Positions 35,246-46,124 of a DNA stretch of 64,000 bases are shown here, piece after piece. Position numbers and translations under genes: made by a program. How positions within the stretch are numbered: position 1 is the stretch's first letter; each line of letters starts with the position of its first letter. A model generated the notes under the pieces. The model saw only the letters and a list, made by a program, of their open reading frames with translations. It made no database searches and was not told the origin of the DNA. The stretch is taken from the NCBI RefSeq assembly GCF_000321225.1, contig NW_004451408.1, positions 93,069-157,068 of the forward strand, given 5' to 3'. Source of the stretch: Odobenus rosmarus divergens (taxonomy: Eukaryota > Chordata > Mammalia > Carnivora > Odobenidae).

Positions 35246-35559
35246 AGGAGGAGACTGGTCCCCTAAAGAAAACAATATTACGTTCTTTGCATCTAATGCA
35301 ATCACTTAGTTCTTCATGTTTAATTTCAGGAAAATATTCCCTGAATTCCCTACAGGTTTGCTGAGAATGTAGGGGAAAACTGACAGCTAGAAATTCAGAA
35401 AAGAGTTTGCCCCACGAAAACGTGAGGCTCAAAGAAATGGATGCAGCTATACATGGTTGTAATCACCCCAGATAAAGAGGAGCCACCTTAGCATTCCGGA
35501 CAACTGAGATGTGTCAGAGAATCTCAAAATCAAGTATAACAGAACACACACAGAGAAGT
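35246..35559. other. Unassigned sequence
   Basis: No gene recognised. Confidence 0.4.
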
Positions 35560-35745
35560 AAAAGTAATTTGGATTATTTGCTTTGGGCAAATTACTTAGG
35601 GCAAGTACCTAAACCTCGCTAAATCTCAGGTTCCTTACCTATGAAATGAAAATAATCCAATTACCTCCTGAGGTTGTTGGCACAATTAAGTGAGATCGTG
35701 TGCTAAAAAAAACATATTCAATAAGTGTAGGCTATTTATCATAAT
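35560..35745 (+). mobile_element. MIR relic
   Basis: TTTGGGCAAATTACTTAGGG, AAATCTCAGGTTCCTTACCT and GAAAATAATCCAATTACCTC follow MIR plus-strand order. Confidence 0.65.
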
Positions 35746-36302
35746 GACTTGGTGAAATAAAGTAAGTGAGCTCACAAAGGAATTGATTCAGACTGGACAT
35801 GATGAAGACCCCAAACAACAGAGGCTTTCTCCCTCAGCTTGTCCCCCACCCCTGCCAAGGCAGAGATTTTTAACCTGGGATCTAAAGAGCCTTCAAAAAC
35901 TCTCCGAAATTGAATGCAAGATGTGCATAGGTATATTCTTCTATGAAGAGTCCATAGTAGTCATTAAGATTCTCAAAGGAGTCTGGTACCTCCCCAAAAT
36001 TAAGAGTCATTGCCATAGAATATAGCAAACTCTTACTTTGAGTCTCATTTTCAAGTCTAAAAGTACACAAAACTCTCGTCTTCCTCTTTTGGTTCAGCCA
36101 ACACATGGTACGCTTTTCAAAAGAATTTTACTAAGAATCTAAGGAGAAATTCAAAATGGAAATAAAACACATACAAAAACAAAAACGTTTTCAAAGGTGA
36201 GCATCCAAGTGCAATGCAGTTACCTGTCCTGAGACTACGGGACAGCCACGCATTGGCTGGGCCTGCATGCAGGTGTGTGGACCCACATTCCTTCCTTCAC
36301 GG

Positions 36303-36304
<2 letters not shown>
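35746..36304. other. Unassigned sequence
   Basis: No gene recognised. Confidence 0.4.

Positions 36305-36346
<42 letters not shown>
36305..36346. repeat. (CT)n microsatellite, about 20 units
   Basis: An uninterrupted CT dinucleotide run; it creates a Ser-Leu repeat frame that is not a gene. Confidence 0.97.
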
Positions 36347-36349
<3 letters not shown>

Positions 36350-36378
36350 CCTTGGGAGTTAACTGCTTTCTTTCATTT

Positions 36379-36621
36379 AAAAGTGGAATTCTTGGGGCGC
36401 CTGGGTGGCTCAGTCAGTGAAGCGTCTGACTCTGGATTTCAGCTCAGGTCACGATCTTAGGGTCATGGGATTGAGCCCCGTGTGGGGCTCCCTGCTCAAC
36501 ACGGAGTCCACTTAAGATTCTCTCTCCCTCTCCCTCTCCCCCTCCCCCTGACATGTACTGTCTCTCAAATAAATAAATAAATCCTTAAAAATAAAAAATA
36601 AAAATAAAAGTGGAATTTCTT
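36379..36621 (+). mobile_element. Can-SINE with target-site duplication
   Basis: Element 36394-36605; GGGGCGCCTGGGTGGCTCAG head (the first G may belong to the flank), tail CAAATAAATAAATAAATCC then A/T-rich. Flanks AAAAGTGGAATTCTT (36379-36393) and AAAAGTGGAATTTCTT (36606-36621). Confidence 0.95.
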
Positions 36622-37109
36622 GGTCAGTTTGCCATCTGCTTGGATTTGTTCATAAAGATACAGACCATGGCTTCTCTCTTAAAATAACTCTTAGAGGAGA
36701 GTTTACTAATAACCAAAATGGCTGGAAATGAATCTCTCAATGACTACGTAACTAAGAAGAGATGCAGAGGAGATCAGAGAGAAAGAGAATTTAGGGAGAA
36801 CCAGAAAAGAAAAACAATGTTAGTGCCCTATACTATCAACAAAAGGATTTGCTTTCATAAGCAAGTACCCCACTATCAGTTATTAAGCCCTTAATGTCAA
36901 TGAGTTTCAGGGGCTTTCTTCGTTTTCTGAGGGAGGGGTCAGACCTAAGTAAGGAGTACAATGATGTTAGATCTACCAGAGCCCTAAACATGCTCTCCCT
37001 CCTTTCCTCTATTATTAGGTCCGAATGGGTGAGGGCCTTCCAGAGAGGGAAGCACGGGAAAGAAATCATGAAGAATAGAGGAGTTTCTGACAATTACTCA
37101 TATCCAATT
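36622..37109. other. Unassigned sequence
   Basis: No gene recognised. Confidence 0.4.
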
Positions 37110-37265
37110 CACAAATACTGGCTGAGTTTTTATTGAATGCCACTCTCTGGACTAGGCTCTAGAAAGAAGGAAAATGAATAAAATTGGGGTCATGTTTTCA
37201 AGAAGCTCTTAATCTAAGGAAAGGTGTAAATGATAAATATCATTCAAAATGATAAGCATGTTATT
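37110..37265 (-). mobile_element. L2 relic
   Basis: TTTTTATTGAATGCCACTCT then GGACTAGGCTCTAGAAAGAA and TTTTCAAGAAGCTCTTAATC, as in minus-strand L2. Confidence 0.55.
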
Positions 37266-37326
37266 AATTGTGTGATGGGGAGCCAGAAGAGAAATGTTTC
37301 GAGAAAACACACCCACTGTGAAGATC

Positions 37327-37560
37327 ACATTGCCCCACTTTATTTATTTTTTTTAAAGATTTTATTTATTTATTTGACAGAGAGAGAGACAGCGAGAGAG
37401 GGAACACAAGCAGGGGGAATGGGAGAGGGAGAAGCAGGCTTCCCGCTGAGCAGGGAGCCCGATGTGGGGCTCGATCCCAGGATCCCGGGATCATGACCTG
37501 AGCCGAAGGCAGCCGCTTAACGACTGAGCCACGCAGGCACCCCAACATTGCCCCACTTTA
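37327..37560 (-). mobile_element. Can-SINE with perfect 16-bp duplication
   Basis: Element 37343-37544, close to consensus. The duplication ACATTGCCCCACTTTA is perfect at 37327-37342 and 37545-37560. Confidence 0.97.
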
Positions 37561-38493
37561 AAATTATCTCTGGGATCTGCCCTTTCCCATCTATAACCAT
37601 CTCGTGTTCCTCCTAGATCCATAAGCCAAGGTGACATGAAAATTTTCCTGGGATCACAGCATTTCATGGTAAAGTCCAGAGATGAGCCCTCCTGTGCATT
37701 TTGGTTATATAGACAGTAACTTCTTTCCACTTCCTTTTGAAATGAAAAAGAAAAGGAGAGCTGTTCTTTTTCTTCCACAGATAGCCCTTGGAATTACAAG
37801 CTTTCCCCTAGCTTCCAGAATGCTTTTTTCTGTAAAACTCAGAAATTTGCAACACAGACACTATTTTGCCTGAGTGGAAAGAAATCTCAGGGTGTGAGCT
37901 CCATAGAGGTAGACAAAATATGGGCATACAGTCTGGTTCCTTAGACGAACTTGGCACCAACTGATCCATTACTAACTGGATATTTCTTCTAAGTTCTACT
38001 TCTTAGCCCTACTTCTCTCCCCAAGGAAGCCAAACGCTTTTTGTGTAGGTGCCAGTCCAGTCTTAAACCAAAACCATTCTCTTCACCATCATAGGAACCT
38101 CTCAGCAAGTCACTCGGAGATAGAAACCTTAGGTGCCAACCGTGGCACCCATGGTAAGGGAAAGGGAAAAAGGCCAACCCTGGGGTCCACCGGAGGGGTA
38201 AAGAAGAGGAATCCTAGAAAAGGGCATTACACTGGCAGGAGGTTCAGCTTTTTACGCTTGAACTTTCAGGAATTCTCCCCAACCCACATCCCACTATGCC
38301 CACCTCTCTCTCCAACTGGCCCCATGTCTACCTTTCAGACCTCCTCCAGACCTGCCCAGCTAGAATTCCCAACCGGGACCAGGTTATTCAACACCATAGT
38401 TGGTAAATGCATGTTTCCTCCCTGCAGATGATGTAGCAGGAGAGAATTTTCTGGTCCAAAGTTAGCACTTAAAACCATAACTGAGCTCTCTAC
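37561..38493. other. Unassigned sequence
   Basis: No gene recognised. Confidence 0.4.
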
Positions 38494-38527
38494 CACACAC
38501 ACACACACACAAAACACACACACACAC
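38494..38527. repeat. (CA)n microsatellite, interrupted
   Basis: Two CA runs separated by AAAA. Confidence 0.95.
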
Positions 38528-38571
38528 CCCTCCCACTTCCTCCTATAGCCTTATCTCTGGGATGGCTCCAT

Positions 38572-39382
38572 TGTAATGGTTAATTTTATGTGTCAGCTTG
38601 AATAATCACAGGATGCCCACCCAGGTTAAATGTTATTTCTGGGCGTGTCTGTGAGGATGTTTCCGGAGGAGATTAGTGTTTGAATCTATGGACTCAGTAA
38701 AGTAGATTGGCCTCCCAGTGTGGATGGGTGTTATGGTCTGAATGTTTGTGTCCCCTTCCCCCAAATTCCCATGTTGAAATACTAATCCCCAAGGTGATGG
38801 TATTAGAAGGTGAGACTTCTGGGAGGTGATTAGTGCCCTTATAGATTTGGCCCCACAGAATTCCCTTTTCCCTTTCCACGATATAAGGATAAGGCAAGAA
38901 GTCAGTAGTATGAAACCAAGGAGAGAGGACTCACCAGAAGTGGACTCTGCTGGCACCCTGATCTCAGACTTCTAGCCTCCAGAACTGTGAGAAACAGATT
39001 TCTGTTGTCATAGGCCCCCAGGTCCATGGTATGTTGTCACAGCAGTCCCAACATACCAAGACACTGGGCATCATCCAATCTGCTGAGGACCTAAATAGAA
39101 CAAAAAACAGAAGAAGGAGGAATTTATGCCTTTTTCCCTGCCTCAATGATGGAGCTGAGACATCTCATTTCATTTTCTCCAGCCCTAGAACTGGGATTTA
39201 TACAATTGGCTCCCCTGGTTCTCAGGGCTTCGGACTCAAACTAAATTACACCACCAGCTTTCCTGGGTATCCAGCTTGCAGATGGTGAGCATGGGACCTC
39301 TCAGCCTCCAAAATCTGTAAGCCAATTCCTCATAACAAATCTCCCACTGATCCTGTTTCTCTGGAAAACCCTCACTGGTACC
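38572..39382 (+). mobile_element. MLT2-type (ERVL) LTR relic, split
   Basis: TGTAATGGTTAATTTTATGT start at 38572, GGGCGTGTCTGTGAGGATGT at 38641, then after an inserted LTR GGGCATCATCCAATCTGCTG at 39066, TGTAAGCCAATTCCTCATAA near 39316 and GTTTCTCTGGAAAACCCTCA at the end. This order matches solitary MLT2 LTRs. No viral coding sequence is present. Confidence 0.75.
38729..39063 (+). mobile_element. MaLR-type (MLT1/MST) solitary LTR inside the MLT2 LTR
   Basis: Starts TGTTATGGTCTGAATGTTTG, holds AATCCCCAAGGTGATGGTAT and CCTCCAGAACTGTGAGAAAC, ends in ACCAAGACA. Flanking 5-mers ATGGG and CTGGG may be a decayed target duplication. No coding sequence. Confidence 0.75.
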
Positions 39383-40170
39383 CTCCTCTATCCCCTGAGC
39401 CCCAACATCTGACTAAAGACACACATCTCTCCCTTACCTCCCACATCTGAATCAGCCAAGTCCTAGAGACTCAAACCTTCATCACTTGTTGCCTTGATTA
39501 CTGAAATCTTCTATAAGTATTCTCTCCCTGCTTCTAGTCTGTTCTTTCACCCATCATTTTCCAAATAATTTACCATGGAGCTGCCACAAAGATAATATAT
39601 AAAGCTGCTCATGCTTACAGTCATCCCAAGGCTTCCAGATGCCTAGGGAATTAAATTGAAATGCTCCTGTATATCATATAAGACACTTTCTGATCTGCTC
39701 ATCTCTCTAGCCTGCCAACTACCACGCACCACCACTCCTGCATATATTGTGCCGTTCCCATGCTGAACACCTTACTGTCCCCCAAAACGGAAGAGTTTAA
39801 TCAGTTAAAACAAAAAGGAATTTACTGAAAGGACATGAGGGTTGAGGCTTGGGAAGAGGTAGGAAGCATGGATACTCAGGAGGAAATAAGACAGCAAGAG
39901 TGTTCTCATGGACCCTCCTACACTGTTGGTGGGAATGCCAGCTGGTGCAGCCACTCTGGAAAACAGTATGGAGGTTCCTCAAAAAGTTGATAATAGAGCT
40001 ACCGTATCACGACCCAGCAACTGCACTACTGGGTATTTACCCCAAAGATACAAATGTAGTGAGCTGAAGGGACACGTGCACCCCAATGTTTATAGCAGCA
40101 ATGTCCACAATAGCCAAACTATGGAAAGACCCTAGATGTCCACCAACAGATGAATGGATAAAGAAGATGT

Positions 40171-40197
40171 GGGGTGTGTGTGTGTGTGTGTGTGTGT
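40171..40197. repeat. (GT)n microsatellite at the gap edge
   Basis: GT repeat running into the N run; its true length is unknown. Confidence 0.95.
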
Positions 40198-40393
40198 NNN
40201 NNNNNNNNNNNNNNNNNNNNNNNNNNNNNNNNNNNNNNNNNNNNNNNNNNNNNNNNNNNNNNNNNNNNNNNNNNNNNNNNNNNNNNNNNNNNNNNNNNNN
40301 NNNNNNNNNNNNNNNNNNNNNNNNNNNNNNNNNNNNNNNNNNNNNNNNNNNNNNNNNNNNNNNNNNNNNNNNNNNNNNNNNNNNNNNNNNNNN
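40198..40393. other. Assembly gap (196 N)
   Basis: Unresolved bases. Frames reported across it have no meaning. Confidence 1.
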
Positions 40394-41035
40394 GCTGTGA
40401 ATTGTGTAAGACCGATGAATCACAGACCTGTACCCCTGAAACAAATAATACTTCTATGTTAATTAAAAAAAAAAAAAAGAGTGTTCTCATGGGAATAATC
40501 CAGTAGGCATGCCACTATTGCAATGAATTACCTCCAAGTCTTCATTCCAGCCTTGGATCAAAAGCGAAGTTCTAGGAGAAAGCATCTGAATGGCATAGCT
40601 TAGCATGGTGTTGTGGTTGTACTAAGATCAGGCAAAGAATATTCAACTCTCCAGGAGGAAGGGACCTAGTGTATTCCCTCCTGCCAATAGGACAATGGGC
40701 AGAGAGGTAAGGGGAGAGGTAAGTCCCCAGAGGAAATCAGTGTGGGGTGCAGATACTGGTCATCTGAAAAATAACAATCATATGCGTCATGACCCTGCTT
40801 TTCCTCAGACTTGAAACACTGCACCTCCCCCTACCCACCCACCACTACCACCCTCATTCTGCCTCATGCATTCTTGCTTCTTTTTGTAAGCTTAGCTCTG
40901 GTATTACCTCCTCTGGGAAGTCTTCTTTGACCCCCCACAGCCTATGTTAGGGGCCCCTCATCTGCATATCTTTATTATAGCTCTTCCCATACCAAACTGA
41001 ATTTATTTCTTTGTCCTCTCCCACAATTATGAGTT

Positions 41036-41810
41036 AAATGTCCCCTTGTGACCTGACAAGGGATCCTAACCACCAAGTGTAACACTGGAAAAATGTAGAT
41101 GAGTTTCAAACAATTCACTTACATATAGTGACCTGCCAAAAATTATTTTTGGACTGCTTTATGAAACCATTTTTAATGGAAGAAATGGAGGTTTCTCTGG
41201 GAACCCCTAAAAACTTCTTGCATAATTCACGCACCCCTACGCTGCTGCAGTGATTTGCATACTACATAGCTAAAAGGATTCTAAAACCAAACCCAGTCTC
41301 ACCTGTGGTTCCTCACTGATGTAATTCAGCAGCATATCATGACTTTTCTTTCCAAGCTAAAGCACACAAGCTCATTGAAAGCCTGGTTGGGATTCTTAAT
41401 CTGTGGGAATTTTCTGCTTGTTCCAATATCTGCAAAGGATCTTAGTTTAATGTGTGGAAAGAGAAAAACATATTAATATATTTCTATAACCATCTTGTGT
41501 GCTTTTGAGAATGATTCATTCATTTTTAAACCATGTTCCCTATGAAATTAGTCTGGCTGTCCTCCAGATCTGTTTTGTTAGAGGATATTGCAAATTTATT
41601 ACAAAAGTGCTTGCTAAGTGAATCATTGATGGGCTTAATGAAGTCATTTAAGAGAAAATTCAACTATATCAAGTGGGCTTTGTCAGGCACTGAGCCATAT
41701 TAGGAGTGTAATGCATGTTCTATGGGAAACAAAGGACAACATCATTCTAGAAGTAGCACTAATGGTCGATGACTCCAAGATGGTACTCTAAGAACTGTTG
41801 CTATTCTCAT
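41036..41810. other. Unassigned AT-rich sequence
   Basis: No gene or clear repeat recognised. Confidence 0.4.
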
Positions 41811-42578
41811 CCCCAGAACCAGAGTCTGGGGATCAAGATGGCATTGCAAGATCATGCTTTGAAGGCACTTTCTCCATTCCCTACACTTTGCGATTAGAGA
41901 TAACCTATTTTAAAAGAGTAATTTTAAAAGGTAGTTGGGGGAGAGGGAGTAAAGCATGCACACATACATAAAGGAAAAAATAAATATCTGTGCACTAGAA
42001 ACGAAACCAGAAATCTAACACAGGAAGCTCCTAAAACTGTGAGCTTGGTAGACTCTGAAGGCAAGCTGAGATACACAAACTAACTCCTCTACAATACCGG
42101 GGATAGAGGTGCCTTGGATGAGTGAAGCCTGGTTCCAGCTTATTGGATGAACTTGAATGGAGTGGGGAATTCCTGCCAGAAAAAAAAGCTGCAGCTGAGG
42201 TGAGGGCTTAAATGAACCTGAATCTAGAAAAGCAGGAATGAGCAAGACCTTGTGGCCAGGACATGGGCCACCAAACCGCCAGTGACTCATTCTGGAATGT
42301 CCCAGTATCATCCTAAGAAAGGAGTCCATAGCCACCAATACAAGGCCTGGTTGTAGACTGGGGCCCTGAGGCCTAACTGGAAGCAGTTGCGCAACTGCCA
42401 GACTGGGAGGAGTGAAACAGGGAGAAGAGAACGGGATAGCAAGAGAAAATAAGAGAAGTGTATGTGATACCCCTCCAGATGTACGCCGCAAACATTAAAA
42501 TTCTAACACACTTAAGAAAACTAACACTTTCCTTCCACATTAAGAGAGTATAATAGCAGAATCTGAAAGTTCATTTAG
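41811..42578 (+). mobile_element. Possible 5' part of an old L1-like element
   Basis: GGGATCAAGATGGCATTGCA near 41829 recalls the opening of old L1 5' regions, and L1/HAL1-like sequence follows at 42930. The link is inference. The 158-codon minus-strand frame (42491-42015) inside it is antisense to this presumed element and has no recognised family. Confidence 0.25.
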
Positions 42579-42925
42579 AATAAGGATTTTTAGTGGGGCG
42601 CTTGGGTGGTGCAGTTGATTAAACGTCTGACTCTTGGTTTCAGCTCAGGTAGTGATCTCAGGGTCCTGAGATGGAGCCCTGCATCAGACTCAACGCACAG
42701 CATGGAGTCTGCTTAAGACTTTCTCTCTCCCTGGAGCACTGGGTGTTATGCACAAACAATGAATCATGGAACCCTACATCAAAAACTAATGATGTAATGT
42801 GTGGTGATTAACATAATAAAAATTTTTTAAAAAACCTCTCTCCCTCTCTCTGCCCCTCCCCCTGCTCACCGTCTCTCTTTCTCTCAAATAAATAAATAAT
42901 CTTTCTTTAAAATAAGGATTTTTAG
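42579..42925 (+). mobile_element. Can-SINE interrupted by a short L1 3' end
   Basis: SINE 42594-42732 plus 42835-42910; head GGGGCGCTTGGGTGGTGCAG, tail CTCAAATAAATAAATAATC. The outer duplication AATAAGGATTTTTAG is perfect at 42579-42593 and 42911-42925. Confidence 0.95.
42733..42835 (+). mobile_element. About 100-bp L1 3' end inserted into the SINE
   Basis: GGAGCACTGGGTGTTATGCA, ATGAATCATGGAACCCTACA, ACTAATGATGTAATGTGTGG, then an A-rich tail: a severely 5'-truncated carnivore L1. The duplication CTCTCTCCCT lies at 42723-42732 and 42836-42845, although the CT-rich context weakens it. Confidence 0.85.
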
Positions 42926-42929
42926 CATC

Positions 42930-44000
42930 ATCAAACAGAAAAAGAAGGAACATCCATTAAAATGGTCAGTAAATTGTGTAACAGAATAAGAACGGGTGTA
43001 TATGAAAAGGAACAGGTTGGAAATCCTGGTAATGAAAAACATAGAACTTTAAAAGTTCAATAGACAGGATTAATTCCATCTTGGGTATAACAATAGAGAC
43101 AACTGGTGAACTGGAAGATGATACTGAGGAATTTACTCAGAATGCAACCTAAAGAATTAAGGAGGAGTGGGTGGGGGCTGAAACAGCAGCTAAGAGACAG
43201 AGAAGACACATTGAGAGGCTCTAATATATGTCTAACACGATTTCAAGAATGGAAGAGAGGAAAATATCTGTGAATTAGTAGCCTAAGAGACACTGGCAGA
43301 GAACATTTCATAATGAAGAAAATGATGTGTTCTAAGAAGAAATAATAGTTATACCCTTTTGTTTGTGTAAAAGGGAGCACCAGATGTCAAACAGAATACA
43401 TAATAATGGATTTAATCAAGAAACATTTTATAGTGACATTGCTAAATATTGAGGATAAGAGAATATCTTAAAAGCTCCCGGACAGAAAAGACAGATGACC
43501 TGCAAAGAAACGACAGGTAGACTGGCTCTCGTGCACAATGGACGCCAGAATCCTTTCACAGTCTTGACAAAGAACAAACATCAACCAAGAATTCTGTACC
43601 TACATCATTTGCAGCAGAATAAAATAAATCTTTTTTAGACAAAAAGATTAAGTGTGTTCCCACTCACATGCTAAGCCCCCAAAATGGATAACATTTTTTG
43701 ACAAATATAATTAACTGCTGACTTTAAATAACTAATTTGTGTTTTTAAAAAAATAAATCTAAAAATCTAGGCAGTGAAACTGTGAAAGATGGGTAGGAAA
43801 TTTCACTGCATAGGAAATGCATGCTAAATTCCTTGAATCTTTCAGGAAGAAGATACAGATAATGAGTAACTCAAGATTTTGTTAGATATTTCACAGTAAA
43901 TAAATATATACTAAATATATAATAAATATAATATTAATCAATATATATTATATATTTGGATGTAATCACAGAAAGTAAAATCTAAAAAAGAGGAGCCAGA
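42930..44000 (+). mobile_element. Old L1 or HAL1-like relic
   Basis: ACAGAAAAGACAGATGACCT at 43483, ACGCCAGAATCCTTTCACAG near 43542, CCAAGAATTCTGTACCTACA at 43585 and GGAAATGCATGCTAAATTCC near 43814 match, in order, a coding region I associate with HAL1/L1M elements. Heavily decayed. Confidence 0.5.
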
Positions 44001-44340
44001 ATCTTCTATTGAATGGACTTGAAAATTCTGTAGGGCAGGACTTGAGTTGTGGAGGAACTTTTCACCAATGACCACCCAGGGCCTGAGGAAACAAAATTTT
44101 GCAACATTTCTTTTTTGCTACTAAAGAAGAATTTAAGCACTGAAAGAATTAAATGCTGTGAAATTGAATTTAGATAAAAATTAAAATTTTTGCTTCTTCA
44201 GTAACTAAAGGATTTGAAAGAAAAACTTTATCCTCAATTCCAAGTTGCTATTAATTATGACACCATTCATTTAAAAACTGTTTTATCTATATTAGTCATT
44301 GTTAAGCTGCCTCCTGAGTTCAGGAACATTAAAAAACCAT
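44001..44340. other. Unassigned sequence
   Basis: No gene recognised. Confidence 0.35.
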
Positions 44341-44682
44341 TTTATTTTTTTTCAACTGAGATATATTTGACATACAACACAGTGTAAGTTCAAGGTATAC
44401 GACATAATGATTTGATACATTCATTTTGAACTAGGATCACCATTGTAGCATTAGCTAACACCTCTATTGTGTCCCACAATTATCATTTTTACCATTTCTT
44501 CTAGTGGTGGGAACAATTAAGATCTAGTGTCTTAGTAAGTTTAATGTCTATACTACAGTTTTATTGTCTATAATCACTGTACTGTGAATTTTTTTTTTTT
44601 TTTTTTTAGATTCCACATATTGTAAGAGAGATCCTATAGGATTTGGCTTTCTCTGACTTTCCTCACTTAGTGTAATGTCTTC

Positions 44683-44711
44683 AAGGTCCGTCATGTTGCA
44701 TGACGGACCTT
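44683..44711. repeat. Perfect inverted repeat, 13-bp arms, 3-base loop
   Basis: AAGGTCCGTCATG, loop TTG, CATGACGGACCTT. The left arm is the expected L1 sequence; the right arm replaces the L1 sequence that should follow. Confidence 0.95.
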
Positions 44712-44823
44712 TTTCTCATTCATCTTTATCCACCCACCTTCTTTATCCATTCATCCATTGACACTCAGGTTGTTTCCTTAGCTTGGCTACTGGGAATAAT
44801 TCTGCAATAAATATGAGAGTGCA

Positions 44824-45004
44824 GGAGTGCCTAGGTGGCTCAGTCGGTTAAGCGTCTGCCTTGGGCTCAGGTCATGATCTCAGGGTCCTGGGATAGAGCT
44901 CCACATTGGGCTCCTCGCTAAGCAGGGAATCTGCTTGAGAGTCTCTCTCCCGCTGCCTCCCTTCTCTCTCCCCCAAATAAATAAATAAATCTTTTTTTAA
45001 AAAA
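44824..45004 (+). mobile_element. Can-SINE inside the L1 relic
   Basis: GAGTGCCTAGGTGGCTCAGT head, CT-rich body, CCAAATAAATAAATAAATC tail. Flanks GAGAGTGCA and TGGAAGTGCA are consistent with a duplicated L1 target. Confidence 0.93.
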
Positions 45005-45634
45005 TGGAAGTGCATATATCTATCTCTTCCATAAATATTTTCATCTCCTTTGGATCTATACCCAAAAGTGAGATTGCCATATTCTATGGCAGTTCTATTT
45101 TTAATTTTTTGTGGAATCTTCATATTGTTCTCCATAATGGCTGACCTATTTTACAATCCCATCAACATGCCCAAGGGTTCCCTTTTCTCTACATCCTCGC
45201 CAACACTTATCTCTTGTCTTCTTGATGATAGTCATTCCTACAGGTGTGATGTGACCTCTTACCATGGTTTTGTTTACATCTCCCTGATGATAATGATGTT
45301 GAGCACCTTTGCATGGACCTGTTGGCTATTTGAATATCTTCTTTGGAAAAAAATGTCTATTTAGTTCCTCTGCCCATTTTTTAATCAGGTTGTTTGGGCT
45401 TTTTTGTTGTTGTTTTTGAGTTACATGAATTCTTTGTAAGTTTTAGATACTAACCCTTTATCTAATACATGGTTTGCAAGCATTTCCTCCCATTCTGTAG
45501 GTTGCCTTTTCATTTTGTTGACTGGTTCTCTTCTGTACAGAAGTTGTTAAGTTTGATATAGTCCCACTTGTTGACTTTTTCTTTTAAGCAAGCGTTTTAA
45601 AACAATAAAATGTATTAAGTTGATTTGGGGTCAC

Positions 45635-45795
45635 GTAGAATGGTTCTCAATCGCATAAGACTCTTTCAGGGAAGCTCATTAAAACCTAGATCATGGATAC
45701 AATTCTCAGAGATTCTGATTGAAAGTTGGGAGAGTCCAGGTATCTGCATTTTTAACAGATAATTCTTACACAGGTGGTGGGAAGACTGTAATTTC
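45635..45795 (+). mobile_element. MER5A-like (hAT) DNA transposon relic
   Basis: AATGGTTCTCAATCGCATAA at the start, CAGAGATTCTGATTGAAAGT at 45698, GGTATCTGCATTTTTAACAG at 45739, as in MER5A. Confidence 0.65.
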
Positions 45796-45939
45796 TGAAA
45801 TGTTGGCTAAGTAAAGTTAAACTAGTCAGGTGGCCCTGAAGGTGTCAACACCAAACATAAAAATTGAGTCCTGCATCTTGGGAGAGATCTAGGTTGGAAC
45901 TATGACAATTCTAACTAATGAGTTAAATACTAGTCTAGA

Positions 45940-46100
45940 AATCAAAAGACCTGGTCCTATCCCAGTTTTGCTAGTAACGAGCTTTAAGACCTTGGGCAGG
46001 GGGGTGGGAGAGGATTATTTTTCCTCTCTGTGACTCAGTTTTCTCATCTATAAAATAAGACTGGATTAATCCCTGCCAGCTCTAATGATCTTTGGCCCTG
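45940..46100 (+). mobile_element. MIR relic
   Basis: TTTTGCTAGTAACGAGCTTT, AAGACCTTGGGCAG, GTGACTCAGTTTTCTCATCT at 46031 and TATAAAATAAGACTGGATTA follow the MIR order. Confidence 0.8.
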
Positions 46101-46124
46101 TGAGTTTAAAAAAAAATTTTTTTA

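Larger units (their letters stand above)
39896..40492 (+). mobile_element. Young 5'-truncated carnivore LINE-1 with 16-bp duplication
   Basis: Body 39912-40476: ORF2 end GGACCCTCCTACACTGTTGG, GTATTTACCCCAAAGATACA at 40033, TCCACCAACAGATGAATGGA at 40139, then a GT run and the assembly gap, then 3' end AAGACCGATGAATCACAGAC and an A tail. The duplication AAGAGTGTTCTCATGG is perfect at 39896-39911 and 40477-40492. Confidence 0.95.
39420..41035 (+). mobile_element. L2 relic in two parts, interrupted by a younger L1
   Basis: 39420-39790 (CTGCTCATGCTTACAGTCAT, ACTTTCTGATCTGCTCATCT) and 40855-41035 (CCTCTGGGAAGTCTTCTTTG, CTGAATTTATTTCTTTGTCC) fit successive parts of the L2 3' region. The 40493-40850 segment between them is not clearly L2. 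Confidence 0.5.
44341..45600 (-). mobile_element. Old LINE-1 (L1M type) relic, interrupted by a SINE
   Basis: Minus-strand L1 3' UTR and ORF2 end: TTGACATACAACACAGTGTA at 44368, TCTTTATCCATTCATCCATT at 44740, TTGGATCTATACCCAAAAGT at 45050, CTCCATAATGGCTGACCTAT at 45130, CATTTCCTCCCATTCTGTAG at 45481. It carries a local inverted duplication at 44683-44711. Confidence 0.9.

Noticed and set aside
36214..36460. Frames with a long Ser-Leu repeat
   Set aside because: Translation of the CT microsatellite and the adjoining SINE.
40037..40506. Several frames of 100-135 codons
   Set aside because: They run through unresolved N bases in the assembly gap and through a GT repeat.
42015..42491. 158-codon minus-strand open frame, the longest outside the GAPDH copy
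   Set aside because: No recognisable domain or family and antisense to a region that looks like an old L1-like element. A start within it has no supporting context. Treated as chance.
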